A stretch of 64,000 nt of DNA from JAEYZM01 sp943372195 (GCA_943372195.1 CALRXS010000013.1:1-64000), one strand, 5' to 3'; shown: positions 35,818 to 45,641, numbered from the stretch's first letter. Program-made: numbers and translations. The notes: generated from the letters alone by a model not told the origin.

Positions 35818-35862
35818 TCCTGCATTCTTGCAGTTGAACAATTACATTTTAAAGCCTAAATT

Positions 35863-35887
35863 GCTGTCAATATTAAATATTGACAGC
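35863..35887. promoter_or_regulatory. Perfect 25-bp palindrome abutting the helicase start codon
   Basis: GCTGTCAATATT (35863-35874), a central A, then AATATTGACAGC (35876-35887): two exact 12-base arms. With one mismatch the symmetry extends two more bases on each side and into the ATG at 35889. As DNA this is a convincing operator; as RNA it would fold beside the start codon and could hide it. A smaller hairpin, CTGCA/TGCAG, lies upstream at 35820-35833. Confidence 0.6.
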
Positions 35888-35888
35888 G

Positions 35889-38093
35889 ATGAAGGCAAGT
35901 GAGGTAAAAAGTTCAGCATTTGAACTAGCAGAGAGATTTATAAATCACACCAATAGACATGTGTTTTTAACTGGTAAAGCTGGTACGGGCAAAACCACTT
36001 TTTTGAAATACATTACTCAAAAAACACATAAAAAAACAATTATAGCTGCACCTACGGGTATAGCTGCATTGAATGCGGGTGGAGTAACACTACACTCACA
36101 ATTTCAATTGCCATTGGCCTCTTTTATTCCCACTAAACAAGAGTTTCATACTCATCTTAATGCAAACTTCGAAACTCAATCTACTATACTTCGTCATTTA
36201 AGAATGTCGAATGATAAAAGATCAATAATTCGAGAAGCTGAGCTTTTAATTATTGATGAAGTAAGTATGTTAAGGGCAGACATATTAGATGCAATTGATC
36301 ATATATTAAAATATATTAGAAGAAATCAGAAATCATTCGGGGGCCTACAAGTTTTATTTATTGGTGACATGATGCAGTTACCTCCTATCGTAAAAGATTC
36401 AGAATGGGATGTGTTATCAAAGTATTATTCAAATATATTTTTCTTTAATGCAAAGGTTTTAGAAAAAGACAAACCGGTATATATAGAATTAGATACTATT
36501 TATAGACAGTCAGATAAAATCTTTACAGATATATTAAATAAAATCAGATATAATGAATTAACAGAAAATGATATAAATTATCTTAATACATTTTACAAAC
36601 AACATATACCAGATAATTTATCTGAATATATAACTCTTACAACACATAATGCGAGAGCAGATAGTATTAATAAAGAAGAGTTGAATAAAATAAAAAGTCA
36701 ATCTTTTTTTTATGAGGCAAAAATTAACAATGATTTCCCAGATCATATTATACCTAATGAAAAAAAATTAGAATTAAAATTGGGCGCCCAGGTAATGTTT
36801 TTGAAAAATGATCATTCAAGTTCAAAACAATATTATAATGGTAAGATTGGAACTATAAATGAATTGACTAAAGAATCAATAAAAGTTAAAATAGATGATA
36901 ATGTTATAATTGATGTGAAGCCTTATGATTGGGAGAATATTAAGTATTCTGTTGATGATGTAAGTAAGGAAATCAAAGAAGAAATCATCGGCTCTTACAC
37001 TCAATATCCCTTGAAATTAGCATGGGCTATTACTATACATAAAAGTCAAGGATTAACATTTGATAAAGCTATAATTGATGTTAAAAATGTATTTACATCT
37101 GGGCAATCTTATGTTGCCTTTTCTAGACTAAGAAATTTAGAAGGGTTAATATTATCATCGCCATTTACTTCGAATATAATTAAGCATAATGAGACGATTG
37201 TGGACTATGAAAAAAATAGATTAGCTACAGACATAGCATACGATATACTTATGGAGGAATCGTGGCAATATATTTCTGATTACAATAAACTAGCTTTCGA
37301 TTTTCATTCTGTTTATACTGCATTAAACAAACACATAGACTCTATAAAAAAAGAAGATGTTGTTTACGAGATTTTAAAAGACTCAAGCCTCAAGATATTT
37401 TTTGATTTCCAAAAAGAATTAGAAATAGCAGATAAATTTAAATTACAATTACAAAACTTATTCTTTGCTAAAGATATAAACACATTATATGTAAGATTAA
37501 ATGATGCTAAAAATTATTTCGAGAAAAATCTTAAAGAAATTTGTTTGCATATAAAATCACAGATTGAGGTACTTGCTAAGTTGAAAAAAGTTAAAGCATT
37601 CATAACAGAATTAGAGGAACTAGAATCATTAATCTTTCAAAAAATTCAACATATAAATAAATCATGTCATATCGTCGAAGCTTATTTGTTTAAAAAAGAA
37701 TTAAGTAAACTCGATATTAAAAACTCTTTAAATATTGAATGGCGCGAGTCAAATCTAAAAGTTGTAAAAGCCGAAAAAGTTAAAGCAGAAAAACGGAAGG
37801 TAGTAAAAGGTGATAGTGTTTTAGAAACTTTTGAATTATATAACAAGGGGTTTAGTATAGAAGATATTGCAGCAACGAGGGGACTTAAAAAAGTTACTAT
37901 TTACAGTCATATAAATGAGTTAATAGCCAGAAATGAAATTAAAATTGAAGATGTTATGACTCAAGACAGAATACAACCTATCAAAGAATGTATTAATATG
38001 AATGAACAAAAAACTTTAACTGAGATAAAGGCAATACTAGGGTCAGATTTTACTTTTGAAGAAATTAGGTTAGTAAAAACTAGTCTTAAATAA
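35889..38093 (+). CDS. Pif1/RecD-type superfamily 1 helicase with C-terminal helix-turn-helix
   Basis: 734 aa from ATG 35889 (a TTG three codons earlier lies in the palindrome and is not needed). Walker A GKAGTGKTTFLKY (residues 29-41), IIAAPTGIAALNAGGVTLHSQF, Walker B LLIIDEVSMLRADILD, VLFIGDMMQLPPIV and the C-terminal TIHKSQGLTFDKAIIDV/YVAFSRLRNLEGL motifs are those of Pif1-like 5'-3' helicases. A long helical middle is followed by LYNKGFSIEDIAATRGLKKVTIYSHI, an HTH_40/RQC-like domain. Such enzymes unwind forks, R-loops and G-quadruplexes. The palindrome at the start suggests specific control. Confidence 0.93.
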   Translation: MKASEVKSSAFELAERFINHTNRHVFLTGKAGTGKTTFLKYITQKTHKKTIIAAPTGIAALNAGGVTLHSQFQLPLASFIPTKQEFHTHLNANFETQSTILRHLRMSNDKRSIIREAELLIIDEVSMLRADILDAIDHILKYIRRNQKSFGGLQVLFIGDMMQLPPIVKDSEWDVLSKYYSNIFFFNAKVLEKDKPVYIELDTIYRQSDKIFTDILNKIRYNELTENDINYLNTFYKQHIPDNLSEYITLTTHNARADSINKEELNKIKSQSFFYEAKINNDFPDHIIPNEKKLELKLGAQVMFLKNDHSSSKQYYNGKIGTINELTKESIKVKIDDNVIIDVKPYDWENIKYSVDDVSKEIKEEIIGSYTQYPLKLAWAITIHKSQGLTFDKAIIDVKNVFTSGQSYVAFSRLRNLEGLILSSPFTSNIIKHNETIVDYEKNRLATDIAYDILMEESWQYISDYNKLAFDFHSVYTALNKHIDSIKKEDVVYEILKDSSLKIFFDFQKELEIADKFKLQLQNLFFAKDINTLYVRLNDAKNYFEKNLKEICLHIKSQIEVLAKLKKVKAFITELEELESLIFQKIQHINKSCHIVEAYLFKKELSKLDIKNSLNIEWRESNLKVVKAEKVKAEKRKVVKGDSVLETFELYNKGFSIEDIAATRGLKKVTIYSHINELIARNEIKIEDVMTQDRIQPIKECINMNEQKTLTEIKAILGSDFTFEEIRLVKTSLK

Positions 38094-38119
38094 AAAAAGG
38101 AGCTTATGCTCCTTTTTTT
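38092..38119. terminator. Bidirectional terminator overlapping both convergent stop codons
   Basis: AAAAAAAGGAGC (38092-38103), loop TTAT, GCTCCTTTTTTT (38108-38119). It includes the helicase stop codon (38091-38093) and encodes the last residues (KKGA and stop) of the convergent M1 peptidase. Confidence 0.9.
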
Positions 38120-39774
38120 ATTTTATAATAGAAATTAGTTTTATCAGGTTCTACATCTTCGATTTTACTTTTTGTATAAATCAATGTTTGCTTTTCATTT
38201 TTTACAAGAATTCTTTCGCTTTTACCTCGAACTGTAATTTCTATTGGCATCTCAAAATCTTTGACATCCGTCAGCCAATTATACTCAATTATTAAATTTT
38301 CATTTTCAACTCTACTGTTCCAAACCAACTCTGGTATTGAAGGGTATTTTAAATATTGATCAAATAACTTATTCAACTGCATGCCTGATTTATTATTCAT
38401 AAAGTTTAATACATCTTTAGTGTTTAAATTTTTATGTTTATATGTTACTTGTAAATCGTAAATAATTGACCACCATAATTCATCATTATTAATAACTGAC
38501 CTTAGTGTATGTAAGAATTGAGCACCTTTAGGGTACATATCTCCACTGCCTTCTTCATTTACTCCATAAGGGCCAATTATTGGTTCTTTATTTTGAATAC
38601 CATTTCTAATTCCCTTAAGGTATTTTATTGCACTTTCTTTGCCATATAATTCTTCTAAATAAACCACTTCTGAGTATTGACCGAATCCCTCATGAATCCA
38701 CATATCTGCAATGTCATATGTGGTTAATGAATTACCCCACCACTCATGTGCAGTTTCATGTATAATGATATAATCAAATTTTAAACCTTCACCAGAACCT
38801 GAAAGATCAAATCCCATATAACCATTTTTATATGCATTGCCATAGGCTACGCAACTTTGATGTTCCATGCCTAAGTAAGGTGTTTCAACTAATTTATAGC
38901 CGTCTTTATAAAATGGGTATGGAGAAAACCTTTTTTCAAAAGCATCAAGCATAGGCTTAACCTGTTCAAACTGCTTACGTGCTTTTATCTCGTTATCTTT
39001 TAATACATAATAATCAAGTGTTAAAACTTCTGAATTTATTTTACTTGTGTAACTGTCTGTCCAATGAAAATAATCAGCAATATTTATACTCACATTATAA
39101 TTATTAATTGGATGATTTACTTTCCATACTCTTTTTGTATATCCATTGTTTAAATCAGTTTTAGATACTAGTCTACCATTTGAAACTTCTTCTAAATCTG
39201 TAGGTGATGTAACTCTTATTTCCATACTGTCTGGCTCGTCACTCTGATGATCTTTATTTGGCCACCATAAACTTGCGCCAGTACCTTGGCAAGCTACTCC
39301 AACCCATGGTTTACCGTTTTTATCTTTTTTAAATACTAACCCACCATCCCATGGTGCTCGTTTAGCAATTGTTGGATTACCCTCATAGTATATTATAATT
39401 GAATGCTTAGTTCCTTTTTTTAATACTTCAGGGAAATTTACAAACACAGCATTAAACTCTCTTGTAAATTTCAATTTTTTATTATTCCATTCTACCTTAT
39501 TCACTTTCATGTTTTCAAATAAATCAAATTGCAAAACAGGAAGATCATTTTTAACTTCAAAAGAAATTTGATTAGAGCCTTTTATATATTTTTTCTCAAT
39601 ATCAATTTTAATATCGAGTAAGTAATGTTTAACATCATAATTCACTCTTTCATTTGAGAGAAATCCTCGTAGTGTATCTTTTCTACTGAAAGATTTTTTG
39701 CCATCCATTAATTGCGCATTTGCGGTTAATAAGAAATGACTAAACACAAGAAGTACTAGTGTAAATTTTTTCAT
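38104..39774 (-). CDS. M1 family aminopeptidase
   Basis: 556 aa. Signal peptide (FTLVLLVFSHFLLTANAQ), an N-terminal beta saddle, then GMEHQSCVAYGN (the GxMEN-like exopeptidase motif) and HETAHEWWGNSLTTYDIADMWIHEGF in two parts, giving zinc ligands His339, His343 and Glu362 with the family's spacing. It removes N-terminal residues from peptides in the periplasm or outside. Followed nine bases upstream on the minus strand by the NUDIX gene, so the two are an operon with NUDIX first. Confidence 0.93.
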   Translation of the reverse strand: MKKFTLVLLVFSHFLLTANAQLMDGKKSFSRKDTLRGFLSNERVNYDVKHYLLDIKIDIEKKYIKGSNQISFEVKNDLPVLQFDLFENMKVNKVEWNNKKLKFTREFNAVFVNFPEVLKKGTKHSIIIYYEGNPTIAKRAPWDGGLVFKKDKNGKPWVGVACQGTGASLWWPNKDHQSDEPDSMEIRVTSPTDLEEVSNGRLVSKTDLNNGYTKRVWKVNHPINNYNVSINIADYFHWTDSYTSKINSEVLTLDYYVLKDNEIKARKQFEQVKPMLDAFEKRFSPYPFYKDGYKLVETPYLGMEHQSCVAYGNAYKNGYMGFDLSGSGEGLKFDYIIIHETAHEWWGNSLTTYDIADMWIHEGFGQYSEVVYLEELYGKESAIKYLKGIRNGIQNKEPIIGPYGVNEEGSGDMYPKGAQFLHTLRSVINNDELWWSIIYDLQVTYKHKNLNTKDVLNFMNNKSGMQLNKLFDQYLKYPSIPELVWNSRVENENLIIEYNWLTDVKDFEMPIEITVRGKSERILVKNEKQTLIYTKSKIEDVEPDKTNFYYKIKKGA

Positions 39775-39782
39775 AATTAAAT

Positions 39783-40334
39783 TTAAGAAGAGTTTCTTAT
39801 TAATTGAAATTTTAACAATGCTGCAACAGTCATTGCATCTGTTATTTCTCCATCCATTACCATTTTAAGTGCTTCATCAAAACGGATTTTTTTTACTTCT
39901 AGTTGTTCGGTTTCTTCTGGCTCTGCTTCAAATTGCTCTAATTCTTCTGCCACGTAAATAATAGCAAGCTCATCAGATACTGAATTTGAAAGATGCATTT
40001 CCATTAGTTTGGTCCATTTATTTGCTTTTAGTCCGGTTTCTTCTAAAAGCTCTCTCTTGGCAGAATCTAAGGAGTCAACACCTAATTTACCACCCCCTTC
40101 AGGTATTTCCCAACTGTAAACATCCAGAGGAAATCTATATTGGCCTATTAAAATAATCTCGTCATTATTATTTATGGGGATAATACCTATTGCTAAGTTT
40201 TTAAAATGTACTTTACCGTATATGCCTCTGCCACCATTCGGATTTATGACTTGATATTCTGTTAGGTTTATCCATGGGTTATCGTACTTCTCTTCTGAAG
40301 AGATAATCGTCCAGGGGTTCATTTCTTTCTTCAT
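39783..40334 (-). CDS. NUDIX hydrolase, ADP-ribose pyrophosphatase-like
   Basis: 183 aa. VYSWEIPEGGGKLGVDSLDSAKRELLEETGLKANKW in parts holds the Nudix box: the RELLEETGL half is perfect, but counting back, the first Glu of Gx5Ex7REUXEEXGU is a Val. The EExE core that binds Mg2+ is intact. The N-terminal half (EYQVINPNGGRGIYGKVHF) and IIGQYRFPLDVYSWE fit ADP-ribose/nucleotide-sugar pyrophosphatases, cytosolic housekeeping enzymes. First gene of a two-gene unit with the M1 peptidase. Confidence 0.9.
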   Translation of the reverse strand: MKKEMNPWTIISSEEKYDNPWINLTEYQVINPNGGRGIYGKVHFKNLAIGIIPINNNDEIILIGQYRFPLDVYSWEIPEGGGKLGVDSLDSAKRELLEETGLKANKWTKLMEMHLSNSVSDELAIIYVAEELEQFEAEPEETEQLEVKKIRFDEALKMVMDGEITDAMTVAALLKFQLIRNSS

Positions 40335-40408
40335 AAAATCTTTGTTACCTTAATGTACTAAAGTACTTAATTGATATTATTTATTTTCCTTTGAGTAAAC
40401 TATTATTT

Positions 40409-42913
40409 ATGAAAAAAATTTACTTCACATTTATTATCATATTTTTTACCGCTAATGTACATGCTCAGAACTTTTTGTATTCAGGTAAGGTATTAGATAG
40501 TAAAACGAAAAAGGGACTAGCTTTTGTATCTATATTAGTTTTAGGTGAACAAAAAGGTGTACAAACAGATATTGACGGTAAGTTTAAGATATATGCTAAT
40601 AAACCTACAAATAAATTCAGATTACAATATGTAGGTTATGAAATGAAAGACATTGATCTAAGTTCGGGAGAAGATTTAGTTATTTTATTAAAAGAAAGAG
40701 AAAACAAAATCAAAGAAGTTGTAGTATTTGCAGGTGAAAACCCTGCACATAGAATAATCAATAAAGCAATAGATAACAAAGACAAAAACAATCCCGAGAA
40801 ATTAAATTCATTTAAGTACATGTCGTACAATAAATTTTATTTTACTGGAAAGAAAGATAGTTTAGTTGCATCTAGAATTGATAGTTTCTCAGAAAATTCT
40901 AATTCAATGAAAGAATTAAAATTGAAAGATTCTGTAGCATATGTTAAAAAATTAGATTCAATTTCTTTAGCTAATAAAAAGAGACTTGAGAAATCAGATT
41001 CATTATTTAATACGCAGTATTTGTTTTTAACAGAGACAGTAACAGAAAGAAGTTATTTGAGGCCAGAGAAAACGAAGGAGAAGATTAAGGCATTAAAAGT
41101 ATCTGGACTTAAAAATCCGCAGTTTGTGCTAATAGCTTCACAGTTTCAATCTTTTTCATTCTATAAAGATTATTTAAAAATTCTCGATAAAAATTATTTA
41201 AGTCCGCTCGCGACCGGCAGCACCACAAAATATTTCTTCAACATAGAAGATACGTTATACAAAGCAAATGATTCAATATTTGTCATAAGCTTTAGGCCGA
41301 TGAAGGGTAAGTATTTTGACGGATTAAAGGGATTACTTTACATAAACACAGATGGTTTTGCAATTCAAAACGTAATTGCAGAGCCTTCAAAATCTTCATA
41401 CTTCAATATTAAAATTCAGCAGCAATACGAAAAAATTGAAGGAGCTTGGTTCCCTATGCAATTGAATACTGATTTAGATTTTGGGAGGTCTATTCAAATT
41501 AATGATCGAACGATGTTTGCTGTTGGTAGAACTTATATTAAAGATCTTGAAATAAATATTGATGAGAAGAAGAAAAATTTCAATGGTATTGTATTAGACT
41601 ATGATAATAAATCAATAAAAAATAACAGTGACAGTCTCTTTAATAAATATAGAGTTGATACTTTGAATGTATTAGAAAAAAATACGTATAGAGTAATTGA
41701 CAGCATTGGTAAAGCTGAGAAATTAGATGACAAAATTAAGTATGCTACAATTTTAGCAAAAGGAAGTTTACCTGTAGGTAAATATTTTCAAATAGATTTA
41801 AAGAGAATTCTAAGTGGCTTTAATGATTTTGAGGGAGTTCGATTAGGTATGGGTGTAAGTACATCCGAAAAACTTAGTAAAAGATTTTCTCTTGCAACCT
41901 ACTTTGCATGGGGTACAAAAGATAATAAGTTTAAATATGGTGCTAGTATAGATGTGCCTATATATAATGAAAGAGATATTCGTTGGTCAACTTCATATAT
42001 ATATGATGTGATTGAATCTGGTTCTGTAAATTTCAAGGGTGATAAATTAAATTTCAATGACACATATAGAAATTTAATTGTAAACAATATGGATTTTCAA
42101 AGAGGTTTTGAAACGAGTTTAAGTTTAAGATCACAGAAATATGTATTACATCATTTTTATGCATCACAGTATAGAAGAAATGTTACGAACACATATACAT
42201 ATTCAAATGATAATAATATTTTCTCTAACACATTTGATATAAGAGAAATTGGTATAAGTACAAGATGGGCATACGGTGAAGAATTTATGAGACAAGCAGG
42301 GCAACGTATTTCTATCGGAACAAATTACCCTGTTGTATTTTTAAAGATTTCATACAACGAAGGTTTATCAAGTAATTTTACAGAATCATTTTTAAAATAT
42401 GATTTAAAGATAAATAAGGCATTTACAATAAGAAACATTGGCAAGTCAAGTTTTCAGGTTAATGCTGGTTTTATTGATGGTAATGTTCCATATCCTTTTG
42501 CATATAATGGTAGAGCGAATTACAATGGAAGTTTTAGCTTATCATCACAAGGCTACTTTGAGACAATGCTTATGAATGAGTTCTTGTCTTCAAAATATGC
42601 GGCAATTTTTTACAGACATGATTTTGGTAAGTTGTTATATCAGTCAAAATATATAAAACCTGGCGTAGCCATTTCGAGTGCTGCTGGCTGGGGAGAATTA
42701 AATAATTCAATACAACATAATGGTATTGTTTTCAAAACAATGGAGAAAGGTTACTATGAAAGCGGATTAATTATAAGTGATATTTTATCTTTGAAGACTA
42801 ATCTTTACAATATGGGTTTTGGTGCTGGGGTATATTATAGATATGGACCGTATAAAAATACAATTGAAAAAGATAACTTAGCATATAAATTAAACTTTAG
42901 TATTTCATTTTAA
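40409..42913 (+). CDS. DUF5686 family outer-membrane protein with CarboxypepD_reg-like domain
   Basis: 834 aa from ATG 40409 (MKKIYFTF); a TTG six codons upstream is rejected because the signal peptide (FTFIIIFFTANVHAQ) starts at the ATG. A CarboxypepD_reg-like domain (SGKVLDSKTKKGLAFVSILV) is followed by the DUF5686 region and a C-terminal half of amphipathic strands ending AYKLNFSISF, which looks like a beta barrel. These proteins are common in Bacteroidota; function unknown, predicted outer membrane. The next small gene overlaps its stop. Confidence 0.88.
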   Translation: MKKIYFTFIIIFFTANVHAQNFLYSGKVLDSKTKKGLAFVSILVLGEQKGVQTDIDGKFKIYANKPTNKFRLQYVGYEMKDIDLSSGEDLVILLKERENKIKEVVVFAGENPAHRIINKAIDNKDKNNPEKLNSFKYMSYNKFYFTGKKDSLVASRIDSFSENSNSMKELKLKDSVAYVKKLDSISLANKKRLEKSDSLFNTQYLFLTETVTERSYLRPEKTKEKIKALKVSGLKNPQFVLIASQFQSFSFYKDYLKILDKNYLSPLATGSTTKYFFNIEDTLYKANDSIFVISFRPMKGKYFDGLKGLLYINTDGFAIQNVIAEPSKSSYFNIKIQQQYEKIEGAWFPMQLNTDLDFGRSIQINDRTMFAVGRTYIKDLEINIDEKKKNFNGIVLDYDNKSIKNNSDSLFNKYRVDTLNVLEKNTYRVIDSIGKAEKLDDKIKYATILAKGSLPVGKYFQIDLKRILSGFNDFEGVRLGMGVSTSEKLSKRFSLATYFAWGTKDNKFKYGASIDVPIYNERDIRWSTSYIYDVIESGSVNFKGDKLNFNDTYRNLIVNNMDFQRGFETSLSLRSQKYVLHHFYASQYRRNVTNTYTYSNDNNIFSNTFDIREIGISTRWAYGEEFMRQAGQRISIGTNYPVVFLKISYNEGLSSNFTESFLKYDLKINKAFTIRNIGKSSFQVNAGFIDGNVPYPFAYNGRANYNGSFSLSSQGYFETMLMNEFLSSKYAAIFYRHDFGKLLYQSKYIKPGVAISSAAGWGELNNSIQHNGIVFKTMEKGYYESGLIISDILSLKTNLYNMGFGAGVYYRYGPYKNTIEKDNLAYKLNFSISF

Positions 42914-43032
42914 TGAACGACAATAAGAAAAAATGGTTGAAAAGAATTGGTGTGGTAGGTTTTCTATTCTTTCTGGTAAAAGGCTTGGCCTGGATTGTCG
43001 TGTTTGTAATTGCCTATAAAGGATGTCGATAA
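42913..43032 (+). CDS. Very small single-pass membrane protein
   Basis: 39 aa: MNDNKKKWLKRIG, then a hydrophobic helix (VVGFLFFLVKGLAWIVVFVIAY) and a short basic tail KGCR. The ATG overlaps the stop of the DUF5686 gene (TAATG), giving translational coupling, and a lysine-rich N-terminus before the helix fits an inside-positive topology. The next gene starts 15 bases later. Short ORFs can be chance, but the overlap and clean membrane helix support it. Confidence 0.68.
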   Translation: MNDNKKKWLKRIGVVGFLFFLVKGLAWIVVFVIAYKGCR

Positions 43033-43047
43033 TATAAAATTCAAACA

Positions 43048-45087
43048 ATGAGAAAATTACTATTAATTGCATTTACTATGAGCAGCATGTTTGCTTACGC
43101 TCAAAATACAATGCAAGCAGAAACATTATGGAAATTTGGTAGAGTATCTGAACCCAAAGTTTCGCCAAATGGCAAGTCAATTGTTTACAACATAACCAGA
43201 TACAATATTTCTGAAAACAAAGGAAACAATGATTTATGGTTAGTTGATATTAATGGAAAAGATGCAATACAATTAACCAGCACTCCTTTTTCAGAGTCAA
43301 ATGCTAGATGGAGACCTGATGGTAAAAAGATTGGTTTTTTAAGCACAGAAAGTGGCAGTTCTCAATTATGGGAAATGAATGCTGATGGTACAGAAAAAAA
43401 ACAGATAAGCAATTTTGAAGGTGGTATATATAATTTTAATTACTCACCTACGATGAAACATATTTACTTCAGCCAAGAAGTTGAAATTGATATGTCATTA
43501 AAAAAGAGATACCCAGATTTGCCAAAAGCAAACGCTTTGATGTATGATGAATTGATGATGAGACATTGGAATCAATGGGAAGATGGAGCATATTCACATG
43601 TTATGTATAGTAGCTATGATGCGGGTGTATTAGGTAAGGCGATAGATATTATGCCTAATGAGAGATTTGATGCACCTACAATGCCTTTCGGAGGCGAAGA
43701 GCAAATAAACTGGAGTGCTGACGGTAAGACTATAGCATATACATGCAAAAAAGAAGTAGGCGCAGCGTATGCGGTGAGTACAAACACGGAAATATATTTA
43801 TACAATATAGAAACTGGAAATACAGTAAATATATCTCAACCTAATAAGGGTTATGATGTTGAACCCAGATTTTCTCCAGACGGGAAACAAATTGCATGGT
43901 TGAGTATGGAGAGAGCAGGATTTGAAGCAGATAAAAATAGAATATTTGTGATGGATTTAGCTACGAAAGTAATTACAGACATTACTAAGCCAATTGATCA
44001 AAGCGCTGATAATATATTATGGTCTAAAGATTCTAAAACTATTTATTTTACATCATGTGTAGATGCAGTTCATCAATTATATTCATACAACTTAGTAGCT
44101 AAAAAAGATCCTTTAAGAAAAATCACAAATGGCCTAAGTGATTTGGGTAGTATAGATTTAAGTTTTGATGGTAAAGTTTCAAATATTATTGCTACTAGAG
44201 TAAATATAAGTACGCCGACAGAAATTTACAGAGTAGAAATTTCTAAAGGTAATTTATACAAAGTTACCAGCACTAATGATGATGTATTAAATAAATTAGA
44301 ATTGGGCAAGGTTGAAAAAAGAATGGTAGAAACTACCGACGAAAAAGAAATGTTGGTTTGGGTAATTTACCCACCAAATTTTGATAAAAGCAAAAAATAT
44401 CCAAGTTTATTAGTTTGCCAAGGTGGACCTCAAAGCACCGTAAGTCAAAATTTTTCATACAGATGGAATTTTCAATTAATGGCAGCGCAAGGTTATATAG
44501 TTATAGCTCCGAATAGAAGAGGCTTGCCATCTTTTGGGCAGGAATGGAATGATCAGATAAGTGGAGATTGGGGCGGACAAGCGATGAAAGATTTACTATC
44601 GGCAGTAGATGATGTGAGTAAAGAAGAATACATCGATAAAGACAGAAGAGCTGCTGTTGGTGCGAGTTATGGAGGCTATTCAGTTTATTGGTTAGCGGGT
44701 CATCATCAAAATAGATTCAAATCATTTATTGCACACTGTGGTGTTTTTAATTTAGAAAGCATGTACGGTTCAACTGAAGAAATATTTTTTGTGAATCACG
44801 ATCTAGAAGGTGCATATTGGAAAACACCAAGTCCGAAATCTTATGAATTATTTTCACCACATAAGTTTGTGAAAAATTGGAACACACCAATTTTAGTAAT
44901 TCATAACGATAAAGATTTTAGAGTACCATTGGGTGAAGGTTTGCAGGCCTTTAGTGCTGCACAATTACAAGGTATAAAAAGTAGATTTTTATATTTCTCT
45001 GATGAAGGCCATTGGGTTACTAAACCTCAAAACAGTTTGTTATGGCAAAGAGAATTTTATAGATGGTTAGATGAAACAATGAAATAA
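43048..45087 (+). CDS. Secreted S9 family peptidase (acylaminoacyl peptidase/DPP type)
   Basis: 679 aa. Signal peptide (LLLIAFTMSSMFAYAQ), a beta-propeller of WD/TolB-like repeats (SPNGKSIVYNI, RPDGKKIGFLS, SPDGKQIAWLS) and a C-terminal hydrolase domain with VGASYGGYSVYWLAG (Ser), HNDKDFRVPLGEG (Asp) and EGHWVTKPQN (His). Cuts dipeptides or blocked residues from peptides, probably in the periplasm. Distinct from the S9 enzyme at 26703. Confidence 0.94.
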   Translation: MRKLLLIAFTMSSMFAYAQNTMQAETLWKFGRVSEPKVSPNGKSIVYNITRYNISENKGNNDLWLVDINGKDAIQLTSTPFSESNARWRPDGKKIGFLSTESGSSQLWEMNADGTEKKQISNFEGGIYNFNYSPTMKHIYFSQEVEIDMSLKKRYPDLPKANALMYDELMMRHWNQWEDGAYSHVMYSSYDAGVLGKAIDIMPNERFDAPTMPFGGEEQINWSADGKTIAYTCKKEVGAAYAVSTNTEIYLYNIETGNTVNISQPNKGYDVEPRFSPDGKQIAWLSMERAGFEADKNRIFVMDLATKVITDITKPIDQSADNILWSKDSKTIYFTSCVDAVHQLYSYNLVAKKDPLRKITNGLSDLGSIDLSFDGKVSNIIATRVNISTPTEIYRVEISKGNLYKVTSTNDDVLNKLELGKVEKRMVETTDEKEMLVWVIYPPNFDKSKKYPSLLVCQGGPQSTVSQNFSYRWNFQLMAAQGYIVIAPNRRGLPSFGQEWNDQISGDWGGQAMKDLLSAVDDVSKEEYIDKDRRAAVGASYGGYSVYWLAGHHQNRFKSFIAHCGVFNLESMYGSTEEIFFVNHDLEGAYWKTPSPKSYELFSPHKFVKNWNTPILVIHNDKDFRVPLGEGLQAFSAAQLQGIKSRFLYFSDEGHWVTKPQNSLLWQREFYRWLDETMK

Positions 45088-45120
45088 AAAAAGGCCTCGA
45101 AATTTTCGAGGCCTTTTTTT
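45088..45120. terminator. Bidirectional terminator between S9 peptidase and DUF3332 genes
   Basis: AAAAAGGCCTCGAAA pairs with TTTCGAGGCCTTTTT; A run before, T run after, directly after the stop codon. Confidence 0.92.
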
Positions 45121-45122
45121 AT

Positions 45123-45641
45123 TTAGTTTATCTCAGACAAACTTTTTTGTACAACACCTTTCGGACTTGTAAAGGAAACTTTAGATCCGTCTATATCAAT
45201 GATTTTTTGTGAACCATTTTCATTTGTCATTGTCCAAGTTTGAGAAGTCACATCAAATGTTAAGTCTGTTGCTTTACCTTTATTTACACCTTCTAATGGA
45301 ACAATGTTAAAGTTGTTTTTTGTGGCAGTGATTTGGTATTTTGAACCTTTGTAGTTAACAACTCTTTGTTCAATCTCTCCATCTGCCATTGCTAATGGAT
45401 TTGAGCCTGTCCAGAATTCAATTAAATTTAAAATTACTGTATCAATAAAACCAGCAATACCATATACAGGTACTATGTTCATTGCATAAAATACAATTGT
45501 TTTAACAAAATTATTACCTAAACTATCATTAAAGGTATAAACTTTACGAGTTAAGGCGAATTCTCCAAAACAGCCAGTAGAGCTAATACTGAAAACTGCA
45601 AGCATACCAATTGCTGTAGATTTTAAAATTAATTTTTTCAT
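45123..45641 (-). CDS. DUF3332 family lipoprotein-like protein
   Basis: 172 aa. The N-terminus MLAVFSISSTGCFGEFALTRKVYTFNDSLG is the DUF3332 signature; the Cys in STGC looks like a lipobox, so it may be lipidated. One internal membrane-like segment (VFYAMNIVPVYGIAGFIDTVILNLI) contains the family's conserved NxxPVYxxAxxxD pattern, and the C-terminal half is a small soluble domain. Function unknown in all members. Separated from metK by a terminator, so it is its own unit. Confidence 0.88.
   Translation of the reverse strand: MKKLILKSTAIGMLAVFSISSTGCFGEFALTRKVYTFNDSLGNNFVKTIVFYAMNIVPVYGIAGFIDTVILNLIEFWTGSNPLAMADGEIEQRVVNYKGSKYQITATKNNFNIVPLEGVNKGKATDLTFDVTSQTWTMTNENGSQKIIDIDGSKVSFTSPKGVVQKSLSEIN

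Noticed and set aside
35880..35888. TTG start for the helicase inside the palindrome
   Set aside because: ATG at 35889 is adequate and conserved-looking; the TTG adds only three residues.
35889..38093. Helicase as part of a defence system
   Set aside because: Pif1-type with no nuclease, methylase or sensor neighbour; genome-maintenance role is more likely.
40391..40408. Upstream TTG start for the DUF5686 gene
   Set aside because: The signal peptide begins cleanly at ATG 40409.
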